Shown here in pieces: positions 27,283-37,198 of a stretch of 64,000 bases of DNA. The notes under the pieces were generated by a model. The model saw nothing but the letters and a program-made list of their open reading frames with translations. It searched no databases and was not told the origin of the DNA. The first letter of the stretch is position 1; every line of letters starts with the position of its first letter. This DNA comes from Bacillus sp. 165 (GTDB taxonomy: Bacteria > Bacillota > Bacilli > Bacillales > Bacillaceae_G): positions 124,001 to 188,000 of the forward strand of contig NZ_JAGHKQ010000007.1 of assembly GCF_017742235.1 (NCBI RefSeq), in the 5' to 3' direction. Both the position numbers and the translations under genes were made by a program.

Positions 27283-27305
27283 ATTATACGTTTAAACATT
27301 TAAAC
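27283..27305 (-). promoter_or_regulatory. -10 element and operator-like inverted repeat
   Basis: TATAAT (27283-27288, minus) is preceded by GTTTAAA-CA-TTTAAAC (27290-27305), a perfect 7-2-7 repeat occupying the spacer of the SDR promoter. Confidence 0.5.
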
Positions 27306-27352
27306 ATATAATTGTTTGAGTACAATTTACTATACTCCGTATAAGAAGTCAA

Positions 27353-27379
27353 CAAAAAAAGCCCTACATTGCGGGCTCC
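27353..27379 (-). terminator. Terminator of ysmA
   Basis: Minus strand AGCCCGCAATGTAGGGCT then TTTTTTTG, right after the stop. Confidence 0.75.
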
Positions 27380-27829
27380 TTATTTTCCCAATAATTTTGT
27401 TTTCCATGCCTCTGGCCAAGACTCGCTCTTTCCTGTTGCTTTGGACGCTTGCACCATTGTACTGCGGCCAACAATGCATATTTCTTCCTTTTCATTTGTA
27501 ATCATATAATGCAAATCGGCTGAGGAATTTCCGACAGCTTGCACCTTTACATACACTTTTAATTCTTCATCAAAATAAACCTGCTTTATATAATCACACT
27601 GTAAATTGGCAACAACGATCATCAGTTCAGCATTCTTTTTTGTCCACTCCTGCATAAAACCAAGTTCTTTAAAAAATTCAATACGCGCTTCTTCGAAATA
27701 TGTAAACGGCACTTTATTATTTAAATGGCCGAACATATCTGTTTCAGAAAAACGAACCTTTGTCGGCATATAAAAAGAAAACTCCTGTGCCCAGCTAACA
27801 GCATCTTCAATATAGGAAACCTGTTTCAT
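27380..27829 (-). CDS. ysmA: 4HBT-fold acyl-CoA thioesterase, YsmA
   Basis: A 149-aa hot-dog fold thioesterase. The catalytic loop reads FSETDMFGHLNN (Asp and His conserved), followed by FEEARIEFF on the long helix. It probably hydrolyses acyl-CoA; specificity unknown. Location next to sdhB equals ysmA of B. subtilis, where gerE lies on its other side; here gerE is 17.5 kb away. GGAGAG lies upstream of the ATG. Confidence 0.9.
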   Translation of the reverse strand: MKQVSYIEDAVSWAQEFSFYMPTKVRFSETDMFGHLNNKVPFTYFEEARIEFFKELGFMQEWTKKNAELMIVVANLQCDYIKQVYFDEELKVYVKVQAVGNSSADLHYMITNEKEEICIVGRSTMVQASKATGKSESWPEAWKTKLLGK

Positions 27830-27892
27830 ACCCTTTCTCTCCTTTTATATAGTGTAAAAATGGCCTCTTCCATTTGAAGAGGCCATTTGCTA

Positions 27893-28654
27893 TTAATAGT
27901 TGTTATCGCTGCCAAAGAAGTCTTTAAACATTTGAATCGTTGTATCACGGTTCAATGCTGCGATGGAAGTTGTCAATGGAATACCCTTTGGACAAGACTG
28001 TACACAGTTTTGAGAGTTACCGCAGTTAGCAAGTCCTCCATCTCCCATAATAGTACGTAAACGCTCCGCTTTATGCATAGAACCTGTTGGATGCGCATTA
28101 AATAGACGTGCTTGAGACAGTGGAGCTGGTCCGATAAAATCAGATTTGCTGTTTACATTCGGACATGCTTCCAAGCAAACACCGCAAGTCATGCATTTTG
28201 ATAATTCATATGCCCATTGACGCTTTTTCTCAGGCATTCTTGGTCCAGGACCTAAATCATACGTACCGTCTATTGGAACCCATGCTTTTACGCGCTTTAA
28301 TGCGTTAAACATACGGCTGCGGTCGATTTGCAAATCACGAACAACCGGGAATGTTTTCATTGGCTGCAAACGAATTGGTTGTTCCAATTGATCGATAAGT
28401 GCTGTACAAGATTGGCGCGGTTTGCCGTTAATTATCATAGAGCATGCCCCGCATACCTCTTCTAAGCAGTTCATATCCCAAGAAATAGGTGTTGTTTCAT
28501 TTCCATGTCTATCTACTGGATTACGACGAATCTCCATTAACGCAGAGATTACATTCATATTTGGGCGATACGGAATTTCAAACTCCTGTTCATAAGGAGC
28601 CGCATCCGGTGTATCTTGTCTTGTAATAAGTAGGCGGACTGTTTTCTCAGACAT
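27893..28654 (-). CDS. sdhB: Succinate dehydrogenase iron-sulfur subunit
   Basis: A 253-aa subunit that passes electrons from FAD to heme and menaquinone. All three clusters are visible: 2Fe-2S (CLEEVCGAC then C), 4Fe-4S (CMTCGVCLEACP) and 3Fe-4S (CGNSQNCVQSCPKG). The start is the ATG overlapping the end of sdhA by 8 nt, with GGGGG before it; the 19-codon longer frame has no site. Last gene of sdhCAB. Confidence 0.98.
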   Translation of the reverse strand: MSEKTVRLLITRQDTPDAAPYEQEFEIPYRPNMNVISALMEIRRNPVDRHGNETTPISWDMNCLEEVCGACSMIINGKPRQSCTALIDQLEQPIRLQPMKTFPVVRDLQIDRSRMFNALKRVKAWVPIDGTYDLGPGPRMPEKKRQWAYELSKCMTCGVCLEACPNVNSKSDFIGPAPLSQARLFNAHPTGSMHKAERLRTIMGDGGLANCGNSQNCVQSCPKGIPLTTSIAALNRDTTIQMFKDFFGSDNNY

Positions 28655-30437
28655 GTTGCTTATCCCCCTTCTTCCCCTCTGTTTCTGCTTTCTTCTTAGA
28701 AGAGTAGTCACGCTTACGAGGCGCGATTAGAGAAGTATCTACTTCTTCGTAATGGAATACAGGAACTTTTTGTTCTGCATTGAATTTTGCCATAGTTGTT
28801 TTTAAGAAATTGTCATCATCACGATCTGGGAATTCAGGCTTATAGTGAGCTCCGCGGCTTTCGTTACGGTTATAAGCGCCCAATGTAATAACACGTGCTA
28901 AATGAAGCATATTTTCCAGCTGACGAGTAAAGGCAGCCCCTTGGTTGCTCCATTTCGCTGTATCATTGATGTTAATGCGCTCATAGCGCTCAAGCAGCTC
29001 TTGAATTTTTGCATCTGTCTGAAGCAGTTTATCGTTATAGCGAACTACTGTAACGTTATCTGTCATCCATTCTCCCAGCTCTTTATGAAGCACATACGCA
29101 TTTTCATTTCCGTTCATGCTGATAATCTTATTGAATCTTTCCATTTCGATAATTTCATTATCTTCATATAGTGAAGAATTCATTGCGTCAGCAGATTTAT
29201 CAATGCCCTTAATGTACTCTATTGCCTTTGGTCCAGCTACCATTCCGCCGTAGATTGCAGACAGTAAAGAGTTTGCTCCTAAACGGTTTGCTCCGTGCAT
29301 AGAGTAATCACACTCACCAGCCGCAAACAGCCCTGGAATGTTTGTCATTTGATCATAATCTACCCATAGTCCACCCATAGAATAGTGTACTGCCGGGAAG
29401 ATTTTCATAGGTACTTTACGCGGGTCATCACCCATGAATTTCTCATAGATTTCAATGATTCCGCCAAGCTTAATATCAAGCTCTTTTGGATCTTTATGAG
29501 ATAAGTCAAGGTATACCATGTTTTCGCCGTTAATACCTAATTTTTCGTCAACGCACACATGGAAGATCTCACGAGTTGCAATATCACGTGGCACAAGATT
29601 TCCATACGCAGGATATTTTTCCTCTAAGAAATACCAAGGCTTACCATCTTTATATGTCCAAACGCGGCCGCCTTCTCCGCGTGCTGATTCACTCATTAAG
29701 CGAAGCTTGTCATCACCAGGAATAGCCGTCGGATGAATTTGGATAAACTCCCCGTTAGCATAGTATGCACCTTGGCGATATACAGCTGCCGCTGCTGAAC
29801 CTGTATTGATAACAGAGTTCGTAGACTTACCGAAGATGATACCAGGTCCTCCTGTTGCCATAATAACTGCCTCTGCAGGGAAGCTCTTAATTTCCATAGA
29901 AGTTAAGTTTTGCGCTACAATCCCGCGGCATACGCCTTCATCATCTACTATAACTCTTAAAAACTCCCAGCCTTCAAACTTTGTAACAAGTCCAGCTACT
30001 TCATGACGACGTACTTGCTCGTCTAACGCATATAAAAGCTGTTGTCCTGTTGTTGCACCTGCAAATGCCGTTCTATGATGCTGTGTTCCTCCAAAACGTC
30101 GGAAGTCTAGTAGCCCTTCTTCTGTACGGTTGAACATAACCCCCATACGGTCCATTAAGTGAATAATGCCAGGTGCTGCATCACACATTGCTTTAATTGG
30201 CGGTTGGTTTGCTAGAAAATCGCCACCATAAACTGTATCGTCAAAATGCTCCCAAGGCGAATCTCCTTCACCCTTTGTATTCACGGCACCGTTGATCCCG
30301 CCCTGCGCACATACAGAGTGAGAACGTTTCACTGGTACTAATGAAAACAATTCGACGTTAACTCCTGCCTCTGCTGCCTTAATTGTTGCCATTAAGCCGG
30401 CTAATCCGCCGCCTACTACGATTACTTTCCCTTTCAT
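28647..30437 (-). CDS. sdhA: Succinate dehydrogenase flavoprotein subunit
   Basis: A 596-aa flavoprotein that oxidises succinate to fumarate in the TCA cycle. The dinucleotide-binding loop GGGLAGLMA begins at about residue 9. Other conserved parts are SVCAQGGINGAVN near the covalent FAD site, the active-site HPTAIPG and SESARGEGGR, and GANRLGANSLLSA near the C-terminal FAD-binding half. Long form typical of Firmicutes. It is 13 nt after sdhC. Confidence 0.98.
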   Translation of the reverse strand: MKGKVIVVGGGLAGLMATIKAAEAGVNVELFSLVPVKRSHSVCAQGGINGAVNTKGEGDSPWEHFDDTVYGGDFLANQPPIKAMCDAAPGIIHLMDRMGVMFNRTEEGLLDFRRFGGTQHHRTAFAGATTGQQLLYALDEQVRRHEVAGLVTKFEGWEFLRVIVDDEGVCRGIVAQNLTSMEIKSFPAEAVIMATGGPGIIFGKSTNSVINTGSAAAAVYRQGAYYANGEFIQIHPTAIPGDDKLRLMSESARGEGGRVWTYKDGKPWYFLEEKYPAYGNLVPRDIATREIFHVCVDEKLGINGENMVYLDLSHKDPKELDIKLGGIIEIYEKFMGDDPRKVPMKIFPAVHYSMGGLWVDYDQMTNIPGLFAAGECDYSMHGANRLGANSLLSAIYGGMVAGPKAIEYIKGIDKSADAMNSSLYEDNEIIEMERFNKIISMNGNENAYVLHKELGEWMTDNVTVVRYNDKLLQTDAKIQELLERYERININDTAKWSNQGAAFTRQLENMLHLARVITLGAYNRNESRGAHYKPEFPDRDDDNFLKTTMAKFNAEQKVPVFHYEEVDTSLIAPRKRDYSSKKKAETEGKKGDKQHV

Positions 30438-30450
30438 TGTCTCTCACTCC

Positions 30451-31077
30451 TTACATATTTGCTAGCTGCGGGTCAACGAATGCGAACAATGTACGAATTG
30501 CCATAATGGCTAAAAGGAAGAATACAATCATTGTTGCATATGTTGAAATGCGTTGTGAACGCGGTGTTACAGTAATACCCCAGCTGATAAAGAACGACCA
30601 TAATCCATTAGCAAAGTGGAAGATGGTAGATACAACCCCAACAGTATAGAACACGAACATTCCAGGATTGCTTAAAATACTTTCCATCATTTCATAGTCT
30701 ACCTCTTGACCCATAGCTGCCTGAATGCGGGTTTGCCAAACGTGCCAAGAAACGAATACTAATGTTATAATGCCTGTTAAGCGTTGCAAATAGAACATCC
30801 AGTTACGGAAATAACTATAGGAAGTTACATTGTTTTTTGCAGTAAATGCAATGTACAACCCATATACCGCATGGTATAGCAGTGGTAAAAAGATAATAAA
30901 GATTTCTAGCGCATAGCGAAATGGAAGATTCGCCATAACTCCAGCAGCTTTGTTAAATGATTCTGCTCCTTTTGTCGCAAACTGATTCACGATCAAATGC
31001 TGCGTTAGAAAAATTCCGACTGGAATTACACCCAATAGAGAGTGTAATTTTCGATTGGCAAATTCACGACCGTTCAT
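30451..31077 (-). CDS. sdhC: Succinate dehydrogenase cytochrome b558 subunit
   Basis: A 208-aa membrane anchor with five helices that binds two hemes b and reduces menaquinone. Candidate axial His residues are in HSLLGV, FLTQHLIVNQ, LLYHAVYG, FVSWHVWQTR and IFHFANGLW. It is the first gene of sdhCAB. In B. subtilis this operon is repressed by the iron-sparing RNA FsrA; whether that holds here was not resolved from the leader. Confidence 0.97.
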   Translation of the reverse strand: MNGREFANRKLHSLLGVIPVGIFLTQHLIVNQFATKGAESFNKAAGVMANLPFRYALEIFIIFLPLLYHAVYGLYIAFTAKNNVTSYSYFRNWMFYLQRLTGIITLVFVSWHVWQTRIQAAMGQEVDYEMMESILSNPGMFVFYTVGVVSTIFHFANGLWSFFISWGITVTPRSQRISTYATMIVFFLLAIMAIRTLFAFVDPQLANM

Positions 31078-31398
31078 ACTCCCTTGTACCCCCTTAGAAA
31101 TTCACTGCAAGGTCATAAAATTATTACTTTCTAACTATAATTTTTTCCTTTTCCACACATTGAGTAAAAAATGAAAAAAGAATTCGCAATATTTAAGCGA
31201 TAATTTATGACACATCCATTCTACTCCTATTGTAGCAGAAGCGTCAAGAAAACGGATACAGAATCTTGTCATAAAACCAAAAGAAATTGTTGGCATTTGC
31301 CGAATTTTAATTATTCATTTTATCTTCCCAAGAAATAGAAGTGTTACTTTCCCTCAAATGTTATATAATAACCTCATACAGAAAGAGGGGAAAATCGT
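31078..31398. other. Divergent promoter region, sdhC and yslB
   Basis: 321 bp without a gene. TATAAT at 31364-31369 (plus) with a poor -35 may drive yslB. No clear operator or RNA structure was found. Confidence 0.4.
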
Positions 31399-31854
31399 GT
31401 GACTAGTAAAATAATTGAAGCTGAGAGTTTACAACATATACAAATTAATGCGTTTGCATACGAGCTTCTTCGAGAAGAGGTGCTCCCTGATTTAATGGGA
31501 AAAGAACTCCCTCGTATTTTATACTGGGCAGGTAAAAATATAGCCCGTAACCATCCGCTCAAATCTATGGATCAAGTTTCTGAGTTTTTCATACAAGCCG
31601 GTTGGGGAGAACTGACTATCTTAGAACAAAATCGGCATGCCATGATGCTGCAGCTTACGAGTCCGCTTATTAAAGAACGCTATCGAACCCGCACACGGCA
31701 AGCTAATACAACATATCAATTAGAAGCAGGATTTATTGCGCAGCAAATTCAGCAAATGCAAGGCATCGTTACCGAAGCTTATGAAGAACAGAAAAAACGT
31801 GCAGACAGTGTCCATTTTATTGTAAAGTGGGACCATAAGGATAAGATAGAATAA
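31399..31854 (+). CDS. yslB: YslB family protein (DUF2507)
   Basis: A 151-aa cytoplasmic protein of the bacterial V4R/DUF2507 type. Typical stretches are FAYELLREEVLPDLMG, ILYWAGKNIAR and a C-terminal FIAQQIQQMQGIVTEAYEE. V4R relatives bind small hydrophobic ligands; no function is known for YslB. Start GTG after GAGGGG. It lies between sdhC and uvrC as in B. subtilis, but lysC is absent here. Confidence 0.9.
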   Translation: MTSKIIEAESLQHIQINAFAYELLREEVLPDLMGKELPRILYWAGKNIARNHPLKSMDQVSEFFIQAGWGELTILEQNRHAMMLQLTSPLIKERYRTRTRQANTTYQLEAGFIAQQIQQMQGIVTEAYEEQKKRADSVHFIVKWDHKDKIE

Positions 31855-31889
31855 GAAAAAGGAGCACCAGCTGATGCTCCTTTTTCTTA
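31854..31889. terminator. Terminator of yslB
   Basis: AAGAAAAAGGAGC and GCTCCTTTTTCTT pair around 10 nt; symmetric. Confidence 0.85.
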
Positions 31890-31991
31890 TTCTTCCAACT
31901 ACATGTGTAAGGCTCTCACCTTCAAGGCTCTTTCTTCACTCACTTCTATTCCCGCGTGTCTCATAATCTTTCCCTGTCGTTGCAGCCTCTT

Positions 31992-33761
31992 CTACTTCAT
32001 TTTTTCATATACTTTTTCCGCCACATTACGTGGCAAACCTGCTTCTACAAACTCATCTACAGAAGCTTCTCTCATTCTTTTAACAGAACCAAAGTGCTTA
32101 AGTAATGCTTTCTTGCGTTTTTCTCCAATTCCCGGAATATCATCAAGCATGGATTGAAACGCAGATTTCCCGTGAATTTGGCGGTGAAATGTAATCGCAA
32201 ATCGATGCACTTCATCTTGTATACGCTGGAGCAAATAGAACTCTTGACTGTTTCTATCCAATTCGATCAATTGCGGCGGATTACCAAGTAACAGCTGGGA
32301 GGTTCTATGCTTTTCGTCTTTTACCAGCCCTCCAACAGGAATATACAGACCCAGTTCATTTTCCAGTACATCTGAAGCAACTGCCATTTGCCCCTTTCCC
32401 CCATCTATAATAATTAAATCCGGGAGCGGCAAGCCTTCCTTCAATACACGTGAATAACGCCGACGTACCACCTCACGCATGGATTCATAATCATCTGGGC
32501 CTTGAACTGTTTTAATTTTATATTTTCGATATTCTTTTTTCTCCGGCTTTCCATCAACAAACACGATCATAGCGGAAACTGGACTCGTTCCTTGAATATT
32601 AGAATTATCGAATGCCTCAATACGGAGAGGGGGATTGATACCTGCTTGTATTCCTAAGTTTTCTACTGCTTTAATGGTACGTTCTTCATCGCGCTCGATT
32701 AACAAGAATTTCTCTGTTAATGCAATGGTTGCATTCTTGCAAGCAAGGTCTACGAGCTCCTTCTTCTTTCCACGCTTTGGCTGTGTCACCTCTACTTCCA
32801 GTAATCGTTTAAGCAACTCTTGATCAATCTGATTAGGAAGAACGATTTCTTTCGGTTTAAAATGATTATCTTGCGCATAAAACTGGCCGATAAATGTCAA
32901 AAACTCTTCTTCTGGTTCATCATAAATCGGAAACATGGAAACATCACGTTCAATCAACTTACCTTGACGCACAAAAAAAACTTGGACGCACATCCAGCCT
33001 TTATCTACTGCATATCCAAACACATCTCGATCAACCAAGTCGTTCATAATCATTTTTTGTTTTTGCATGAGAGCATCCATGTATGCAATCTGGTCACGCA
33101 GTTCCTTTGCCCGTTCAAATTCCAGCTTTTCTGCTGCTTCCAGCATTCTTTCTTCTAACTCTTTCCGGATATCTCCATGACCTCCATTTAAAAAGCGGAT
33201 GATTTGGTCTACAATGTCCTTATTCTGTTCATCCGTCACTTCTTTTACACAAGGGGCCAAGCACTGTCCCATATGATAATACAAACACACCTTATCCGGC
33301 ATATTTGTGCATTTTCGCAGCGGATACATACGATCGAGCAACTTCTTCGTTTCGCTGGCTGCTTGTGCATTCGGATACGGACCAAAATATTTGCCCTTGT
33401 CTTTTTTTACTGTTCTTGTAATAAGGAGACGTGGCTGCTTCTCCCCTGTAATCTTAATAAAGGGGTAGCTTTTATCATCCTTTAAAGCAATGTTATATTT
33501 CGGGTCATATTTTTTGATTAAGTTCAACTCTAAAATAAGAGCCTCTAAATCAGAAGATGTGACGATATATTCAAAATCCTCAATTTCATTCACGAGCCGA
33601 TATGTCTTTCCATCATGCGTGCCTGTAAAGTACGAACGAACACGATTTTTCAACACTTTAGCTTTCCCCACATAAATAACTGTACCGTGACGATCCTTCA
33701 TTAAATAGCAGCCCGGCTGATCTGGCAAAATGGCCAATTTCTCTCGCAAATGTTCATGCAT
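31992..33761 (-). CDS. uvrC: Excinuclease ABC subunit C
   Basis: A 589-aa nucleotide excision repair nuclease. The N-terminal GIY-YIG domain (about 12-95) has [19 protein letters not shown] and cuts 3' of the lesion. The UVR motif (about 196-231, [21 protein letters not shown]) binds UvrB. The RNase H-like domain with DGGKGQ cuts 5'. A tandem HhH domain ([18 protein letters not shown]) ends it. Site GGGAGGAGG. A GT-C gene ends 20 nt upstream and may be co-transcribed. Confidence 0.98.
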   Translation of the reverse strand: MHEHLREKLAILPDQPGCYLMKDRHGTVIYVGKAKVLKNRVRSYFTGTHDGKTYRLVNEIEDFEYIVTSSDLEALILELNLIKKYDPKYNIALKDDKSYPFIKITGEKQPRLLITRTVKKDKGKYFGPYPNAQAASETKKLLDRMYPLRKCTNMPDKVCLYYHMGQCLAPCVKEVTDEQNKDIVDQIIRFLNGGHGDIRKELEERMLEAAEKLEFERAKELRDQIAYMDALMQKQKMIMNDLVDRDVFGYAVDKGWMCVQVFFVRQGKLIERDVSMFPIYDEPEEEFLTFIGQFYAQDNHFKPKEIVLPNQIDQELLKRLLEVEVTQPKRGKKKELVDLACKNATIALTEKFLLIERDEERTIKAVENLGIQAGINPPLRIEAFDNSNIQGTSPVSAMIVFVDGKPEKKEYRKYKIKTVQGPDDYESMREVVRRRYSRVLKEGLPLPDLIIIDGGKGQMAVASDVLENELGLYIPVGGLVKDEKHRTSQLLLGNPPQLIELDRNSQEFYLLQRIQDEVHRFAITFHRQIHGKSAFQSMLDDIPGIGEKRKKALLKHFGSVKRMREASVDEFVEAGLPRNVAEKVYEKMK

Positions 33762-33781
33762 TCTTTTTCCTCCTCCCTCAG

Positions 33782-35218
33782 TTAGTCAATCCATTTATAC
33801 AAAATAATATCGTTATAGACCGGATCAAATATTTCATTTGAATGAAAGCGCGCCTCTTCTTCAAGGTGACCTGATACCTCAATTCCCTGACGGCGAAATC
33901 CGTCTACTAAGTGATTTGTAACGTATATTGTATCATTAGTATGATATTTTTTGTCTTGTAAAAAATAGTCATATTTATAAAATCGTTTATGTTCATATGG
34001 TACGTGCAAGTACTCCATCACGCGTGTTTCTTCCCATGTATAGACAATAAATTCTCCCTCTTGCTTCTTCAAATATTGTGCTAATTGATATATTGCAGGA
34101 TTTTCAATCGCTTGTTCCTTCATAAGCGAAATGCTCGTAAAAAGCTGAGCCATTGCCAAGCCAACGAATAGTATTCGTGTGCCCTTTCTATTTTTGGATA
34201 AAAAAACAATAAGGGAAAAAAGGAGCAGCATGACAATTGGAAAAGAGTGACGAGGCTTATCAATGTTTTGGGCAAGCAGATTCCAAACAAAATAAACCAA
34301 AAGCAGCAGTACAACTAACCAATGCTCTATCAAGTACTGTCTTAATGAAAACCTCCGCCAATATAACAGGAACGAAGTCAAGCCTATTACTGCGAGCCAA
34401 ACTGATTGAACAAACATCCCCGTCCAGCCTATATTATGAACTACCAAACGGTACAATCGCCCATACAAAGGTTCTTTCGTCTGAGTAATCGCACCACCCC
34501 ATTCTGTAAAATGCCCTTGAAGAAATCCATAGGAAAGCTTAAGAAAACCGACCAGCCCCCCTTCAGAAAATATAAGAGCCCCAAGCCATACACATTGAAG
34601 CAACAAGGCCAGTACAATGAATGCAATAAGGCGGGATGCCTTTTTATATCGTTTCCAATCTTGCCTCCACAGTATCAGAAGTGCTATACCAAATGGAGCA
34701 TATGAGAGGCGAATTCCCATCAAGACGGCAAATAGAACTAGCGGCAGTATTTTCATAGTAGTTTCTTTTCTATGTAAAGCGAGAAAGAGGCTCCAAATAT
34801 ACCACCATAATACACCGAGCGCTGCTCCTTCTGACATTGGTTGCATTGTTAGTATCGATAAATAGCCGTTTGTCTGCATGACAAGCACGACTATGCTGGC
34901 TGAAATTCGACTTACATGCTGCCGTGCTAATAAATACATGGGGATAGAAGCAGAGGCAACTACGATACCATTAAAGACGGCAAGTGCTTGTGTTGGATTG
35001 TGTATAAATACATGAACAAGCATACCGCCCAAAATAAAAAACGGATAACCTGGAAAATGAGGCTGCATCGCCAGTAAATCGTAACGATGAAGAGCGAGGG
35101 CGAAATCCACTTCATCCCATGTTGCTGCAAAAGGGCTCGTATATCGAAAGCGGAAATAAAAAAGAACTGCTAATAATGCTATAACTCCAGTTACAATAAA
35201 AGAATGTTTGCGTACCAT
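33782..35218 (-). CDS. GT-C-type membrane glycosyltransferase
   Basis: A 478-aa protein with about ten membrane helices. The first external loop holds [14 protein letters not shown] with the acidic pair (Asp-Glu) expected as GT-C catalytic site, then PHFPGYPFF, as in dolichyl-phosphate-mannose type transferases. Such enzymes use polyprenyl-phosphate sugars as donor on the outer membrane face. The C-terminal soluble part (about 370-478) contains [18 protein letters not shown]. Acceptor unknown. A GT2 of the kind that makes polyprenyl-phosphate sugars lies 2 kb away. It is separated from the iron genes by a terminator. Confidence 0.75.
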   Translation of the reverse strand: MVRKHSFIVTGVIALLAVLFYFRFRYTSPFAATWDEVDFALALHRYDLLAMQPHFPGYPFFILGGMLVHVFIHNPTQALAVFNGIVVASASIPMYLLARQHVSRISASIVVLVMQTNGYLSILTMQPMSEGAALGVLWWYIWSLFLALHRKETTMKILPLVLFAVLMGIRLSYAPFGIALLILWRQDWKRYKKASRLIAFIVLALLLQCVWLGALIFSEGGLVGFLKLSYGFLQGHFTEWGGAITQTKEPLYGRLYRLVVHNIGWTGMFVQSVWLAVIGLTSFLLYWRRFSLRQYLIEHWLVVLLLLVYFVWNLLAQNIDKPRHSFPIVMLLLFSLIVFLSKNRKGTRILFVGLAMAQLFTSISLMKEQAIENPAIYQLAQYLKKQEGEFIVYTWEETRVMEYLHVPYEHKRFYKYDYFLQDKKYHTNDTIYVTNHLVDGFRRQGIEVSGHLEEEARFHSNEIFDPVYNDIILYKWID

Positions 35219-35244
35219 ATGATCCTCTCCTGCTCTAAAGCCGA

Positions 35245-35278
35245 AAAAAGTACAAGGTCATGGACCTTGTACTTTTCA
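35245..35278 (-). terminator. Terminator of the FTR1 operon
   Basis: Minus strand AAGTACAAGGTC and GACCTTGTACTT with a CAT centre, followed by TTTTT. Confidence 0.85.
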
Positions 35279-35368
35279 TCCCGCATGCACCCTCACACGT
35301 CTGTGAAGGGACAACTGCTCGTAACAGCGAATCATCCATACAGGATTCGTGAATGTCACTTCACTTTA

Positions 35369-36286
35369 TCAGCTTACGCGATTATTTACTTTTGCTTCTT
35401 TTCTCGATACCGTTTCTTTTTTCCTAGGAGACTTCTTTCCTGTAACAAGAAGAAACACTACTATAAAATACCCCAGGTAAGCAACAACCTCTTCAATAGA
35501 GGGCATAGATGAATACCCCAAAAAGGCTTTTAAGAAAATACCTATATCCCCTGAAAGAAGCGGAGCTGTACCATGATCACGCAAATAATGATCATAATCA
35601 ATCGGATGCTCTGGAAGCAGCCATGTAATATCATATACATGAGGTATAATGCTCCCTAATATTTTCAAGTCCTGCAGCATGGCAATTCCTTGTACAAAAA
35701 GCCCTGCAGCAATTAGAACAATAAGCGCTCCTGTCACTTTAAAGAACGTTTTGAGTGAAATACGCATCGATCCTTTAAAAAACAAATAGCCTACTACAAA
35801 GGCAACAAGACAGCCTGAAATTGCTCCCCAGCCTTCTAAAGCTTTTCCGATGTTGCCTCCTGTAATGGCGGCGAAAAAAAACACGGTTTCTACTCCTTCA
35901 CGAACCACTACCAGGAAGGAATGGATAACTAAACCAATTATATTTCCTGTCGTAATATAATGGCTCATTTTTCCTTCAACATTGGATTTAATGTTTTTGC
36001 TGTGTTCTGCCATCCAAAAGACCATTTGAGTGAGGAGAATAGCAGATATAAAGATAATAGATATCTTCAAATACATTTCGCTTCCCATGGCTGCAAAGCC
36101 AGTAAACACCACTTGGAACAAGAGGGCAACAAGGTAGCTGGCGGCAACAGCCAATCCTGCCCCAATATACACATATTTTACAAATTTCTTATTATCTGTG
36201 CGCTGCAAGTACGTCGTAATGATACCAACAACAAGCAATGCTTCCAATACTTCGCGAAATGTAATCAGAAATGCTTGTAATTGCAT
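35369..36286 (-). CDS. efeU: FTR1/EfeU-type high-affinity iron permease
   Basis: A 305-aa protein with seven membrane helices. Both iron-channel REXXE motifs are seen: REVLE at about 11-15 and REGVE in the fourth helix region (VVVREGVETVFFF). The family imports ferric or oxidised ferrous iron. In EfeUOB or FepABC systems it works with an EfeO/M protein and a DyP-type peroxidase; no peroxidase is found here. It lies 23 nt after the anchored 252-aa protein and is driven by the Fur-boxed promoter. C-terminus is basic (KKSPRKKE). Confidence 0.93.
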   Translation of the reverse strand: MQLQAFLITFREVLEALLVVGIITTYLQRTDNKKFVKYVYIGAGLAVAASYLVALLFQVVFTGFAAMGSEMYLKISIIFISAILLTQMVFWMAEHSKNIKSNVEGKMSHYITTGNIIGLVIHSFLVVVREGVETVFFFAAITGGNIGKALEGWGAISGCLVAFVVGYLFFKGSMRISLKTFFKVTGALIVLIAAGLFVQGIAMLQDLKILGSIIPHVYDITWLLPEHPIDYDHYLRDHGTAPLLSGDIGIFLKAFLGYSSMPSIEEVVAYLGYFIVVFLLVTGKKSPRKKETVSRKEAKVNNRVS

Positions 36287-36309
36287 TTCCTTCCCCTCCC
36301 CAAACTATG

Positions 36310-37068
36310 TTATCTTCTTCTGCGAGCTGCATATACAATCCCAATAATGAGTACTCCGGCAATAATTAGAATCGGCAGCCAATTTTTGACCTTGCTTATA
36401 TCTGTCCACTCTGTATTCTTTCCAGCATTCTCACTTGTTTTTGTATTTTCCTTCTCTTTGAAGTGCCCCACCTTGAATTCCTCTATTTTAAACTCTTTTT
36501 GCAACGAATCTACAATAAACTTTTTACTTTGCTTAAATGTCTCATAATCGGCTTCTTTTTGCCCTACTCCGAACAATCCGGGATTTCCAAGTGATTCTAG
36601 CGCCTTGTTAAATTCATTCGTCATTTGTGTATCAAGTTCTTTATCTTTCTCCGCTACTATCGGTGAAAGAGCTTGATAGGTAGCAAACGCTTTCGCAAGC
36701 AGACGCTTGCTTACATCGTAATCTTTAAAATTTTCATCTACATTTGTTAAACGACGATGTATGTTTAGCGCCAATGTTCTTTGCATGTCGTCAATCACTT
36801 GTTCTTTATCTTTCTTTTCAAAGCTTTGCATAATTGCTTTAGATGGTTCTGCCCCCATATGCATATCGATTTCTTCTTGAACTGTTACATAAATTTCCTT
36901 TGCTGCTGTAAAATTCGGAGGATTTTCATCTAGTTTGATGACCATTTCTTTATATGCCTCTGCAATCTTTTCTTCATTCGGATCTCCATATGAATATGCA
37001 AAAGCGCTTGTATGTATAGAGAATATTGCAACCACGAGCACTATAAATAATAATAAATTTTTTTTCAT
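36310..37068 (-). CDS. Membrane-anchored extracellular partner of FTR1
   Basis: A 252-aa protein: signal peptide 1-24 (AFA cleavage), a helical acidic domain (about 28-205), a Lys-rich spacer, and a C-terminal membrane helix (229-247) with a RRRR stop. The exported domain (32-160) aligns by eye with residues 52-200 of the lipoprotein encoded at 41297: EE-x4-AYK then an EN-F/W stretch and KD before a T-x-M-x3-F end. It is first in a Fur-boxed operon with FTR1, so an iron-binding or iron-delivery role is likely, but no classical EfeO HxxE motif was found. Not matched to a named family. Confidence 0.7.
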   Translation of the reverse strand: MKKNLLLFIVLVVAIFSIHTSAFAYSYGDPNEEKIAEAYKEMVIKLDENPPNFTAAKEIYVTVQEEIDMHMGAEPSKAIMQSFEKKDKEQVIDDMQRTLALNIHRRLTNVDENFKDYDVSKRLLAKAFATYQALSPIVAEKDKELDTQMTNEFNKALESLGNPGLFGVGQKEADYETFKQSKKFIVDSLQKEFKIEEFKVGHFKEKENTKTSENAGKNTEWTDISKVKNWLPILIIAGVLIIGIVYAARRRR

Positions 37069-37088
37069 TAAATTCCCTCCTGTTTACA

Positions 37089-37117
37089 ATGATAATGATT
37101 ATCAGTTTCGAAGTCAA
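37089..37117 (-). promoter_or_regulatory. fur box: Fur-boxed promoter of the FTR1 operon
   Basis: TTGACT, 17 bp, TATCAT on the minus strand. TGATAATGATTATCA at 37090-37104 is a perfect 7-1-7 Fur box lying over the spacer and -10. Confidence 0.9.
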
Positions 37118-37154
37118 TAAAAATTATGAAGAAATAGCAAACTAGAGCTGCTTT

Positions 37155-37198
37155 ATACAAAAAGAAATGCCTTTTTACGAGCATTTCTTTTTTTGTAT
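37155..37198 (-). terminator. Terminator overlapping the end of the GT2 gene
   Basis: ACAAAAAGAAATGC and GCATTTCTTTTTTTGT pair; the TAA stop of the GT2 gene (37175-37177) lies in the loop. Confidence 0.75.
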
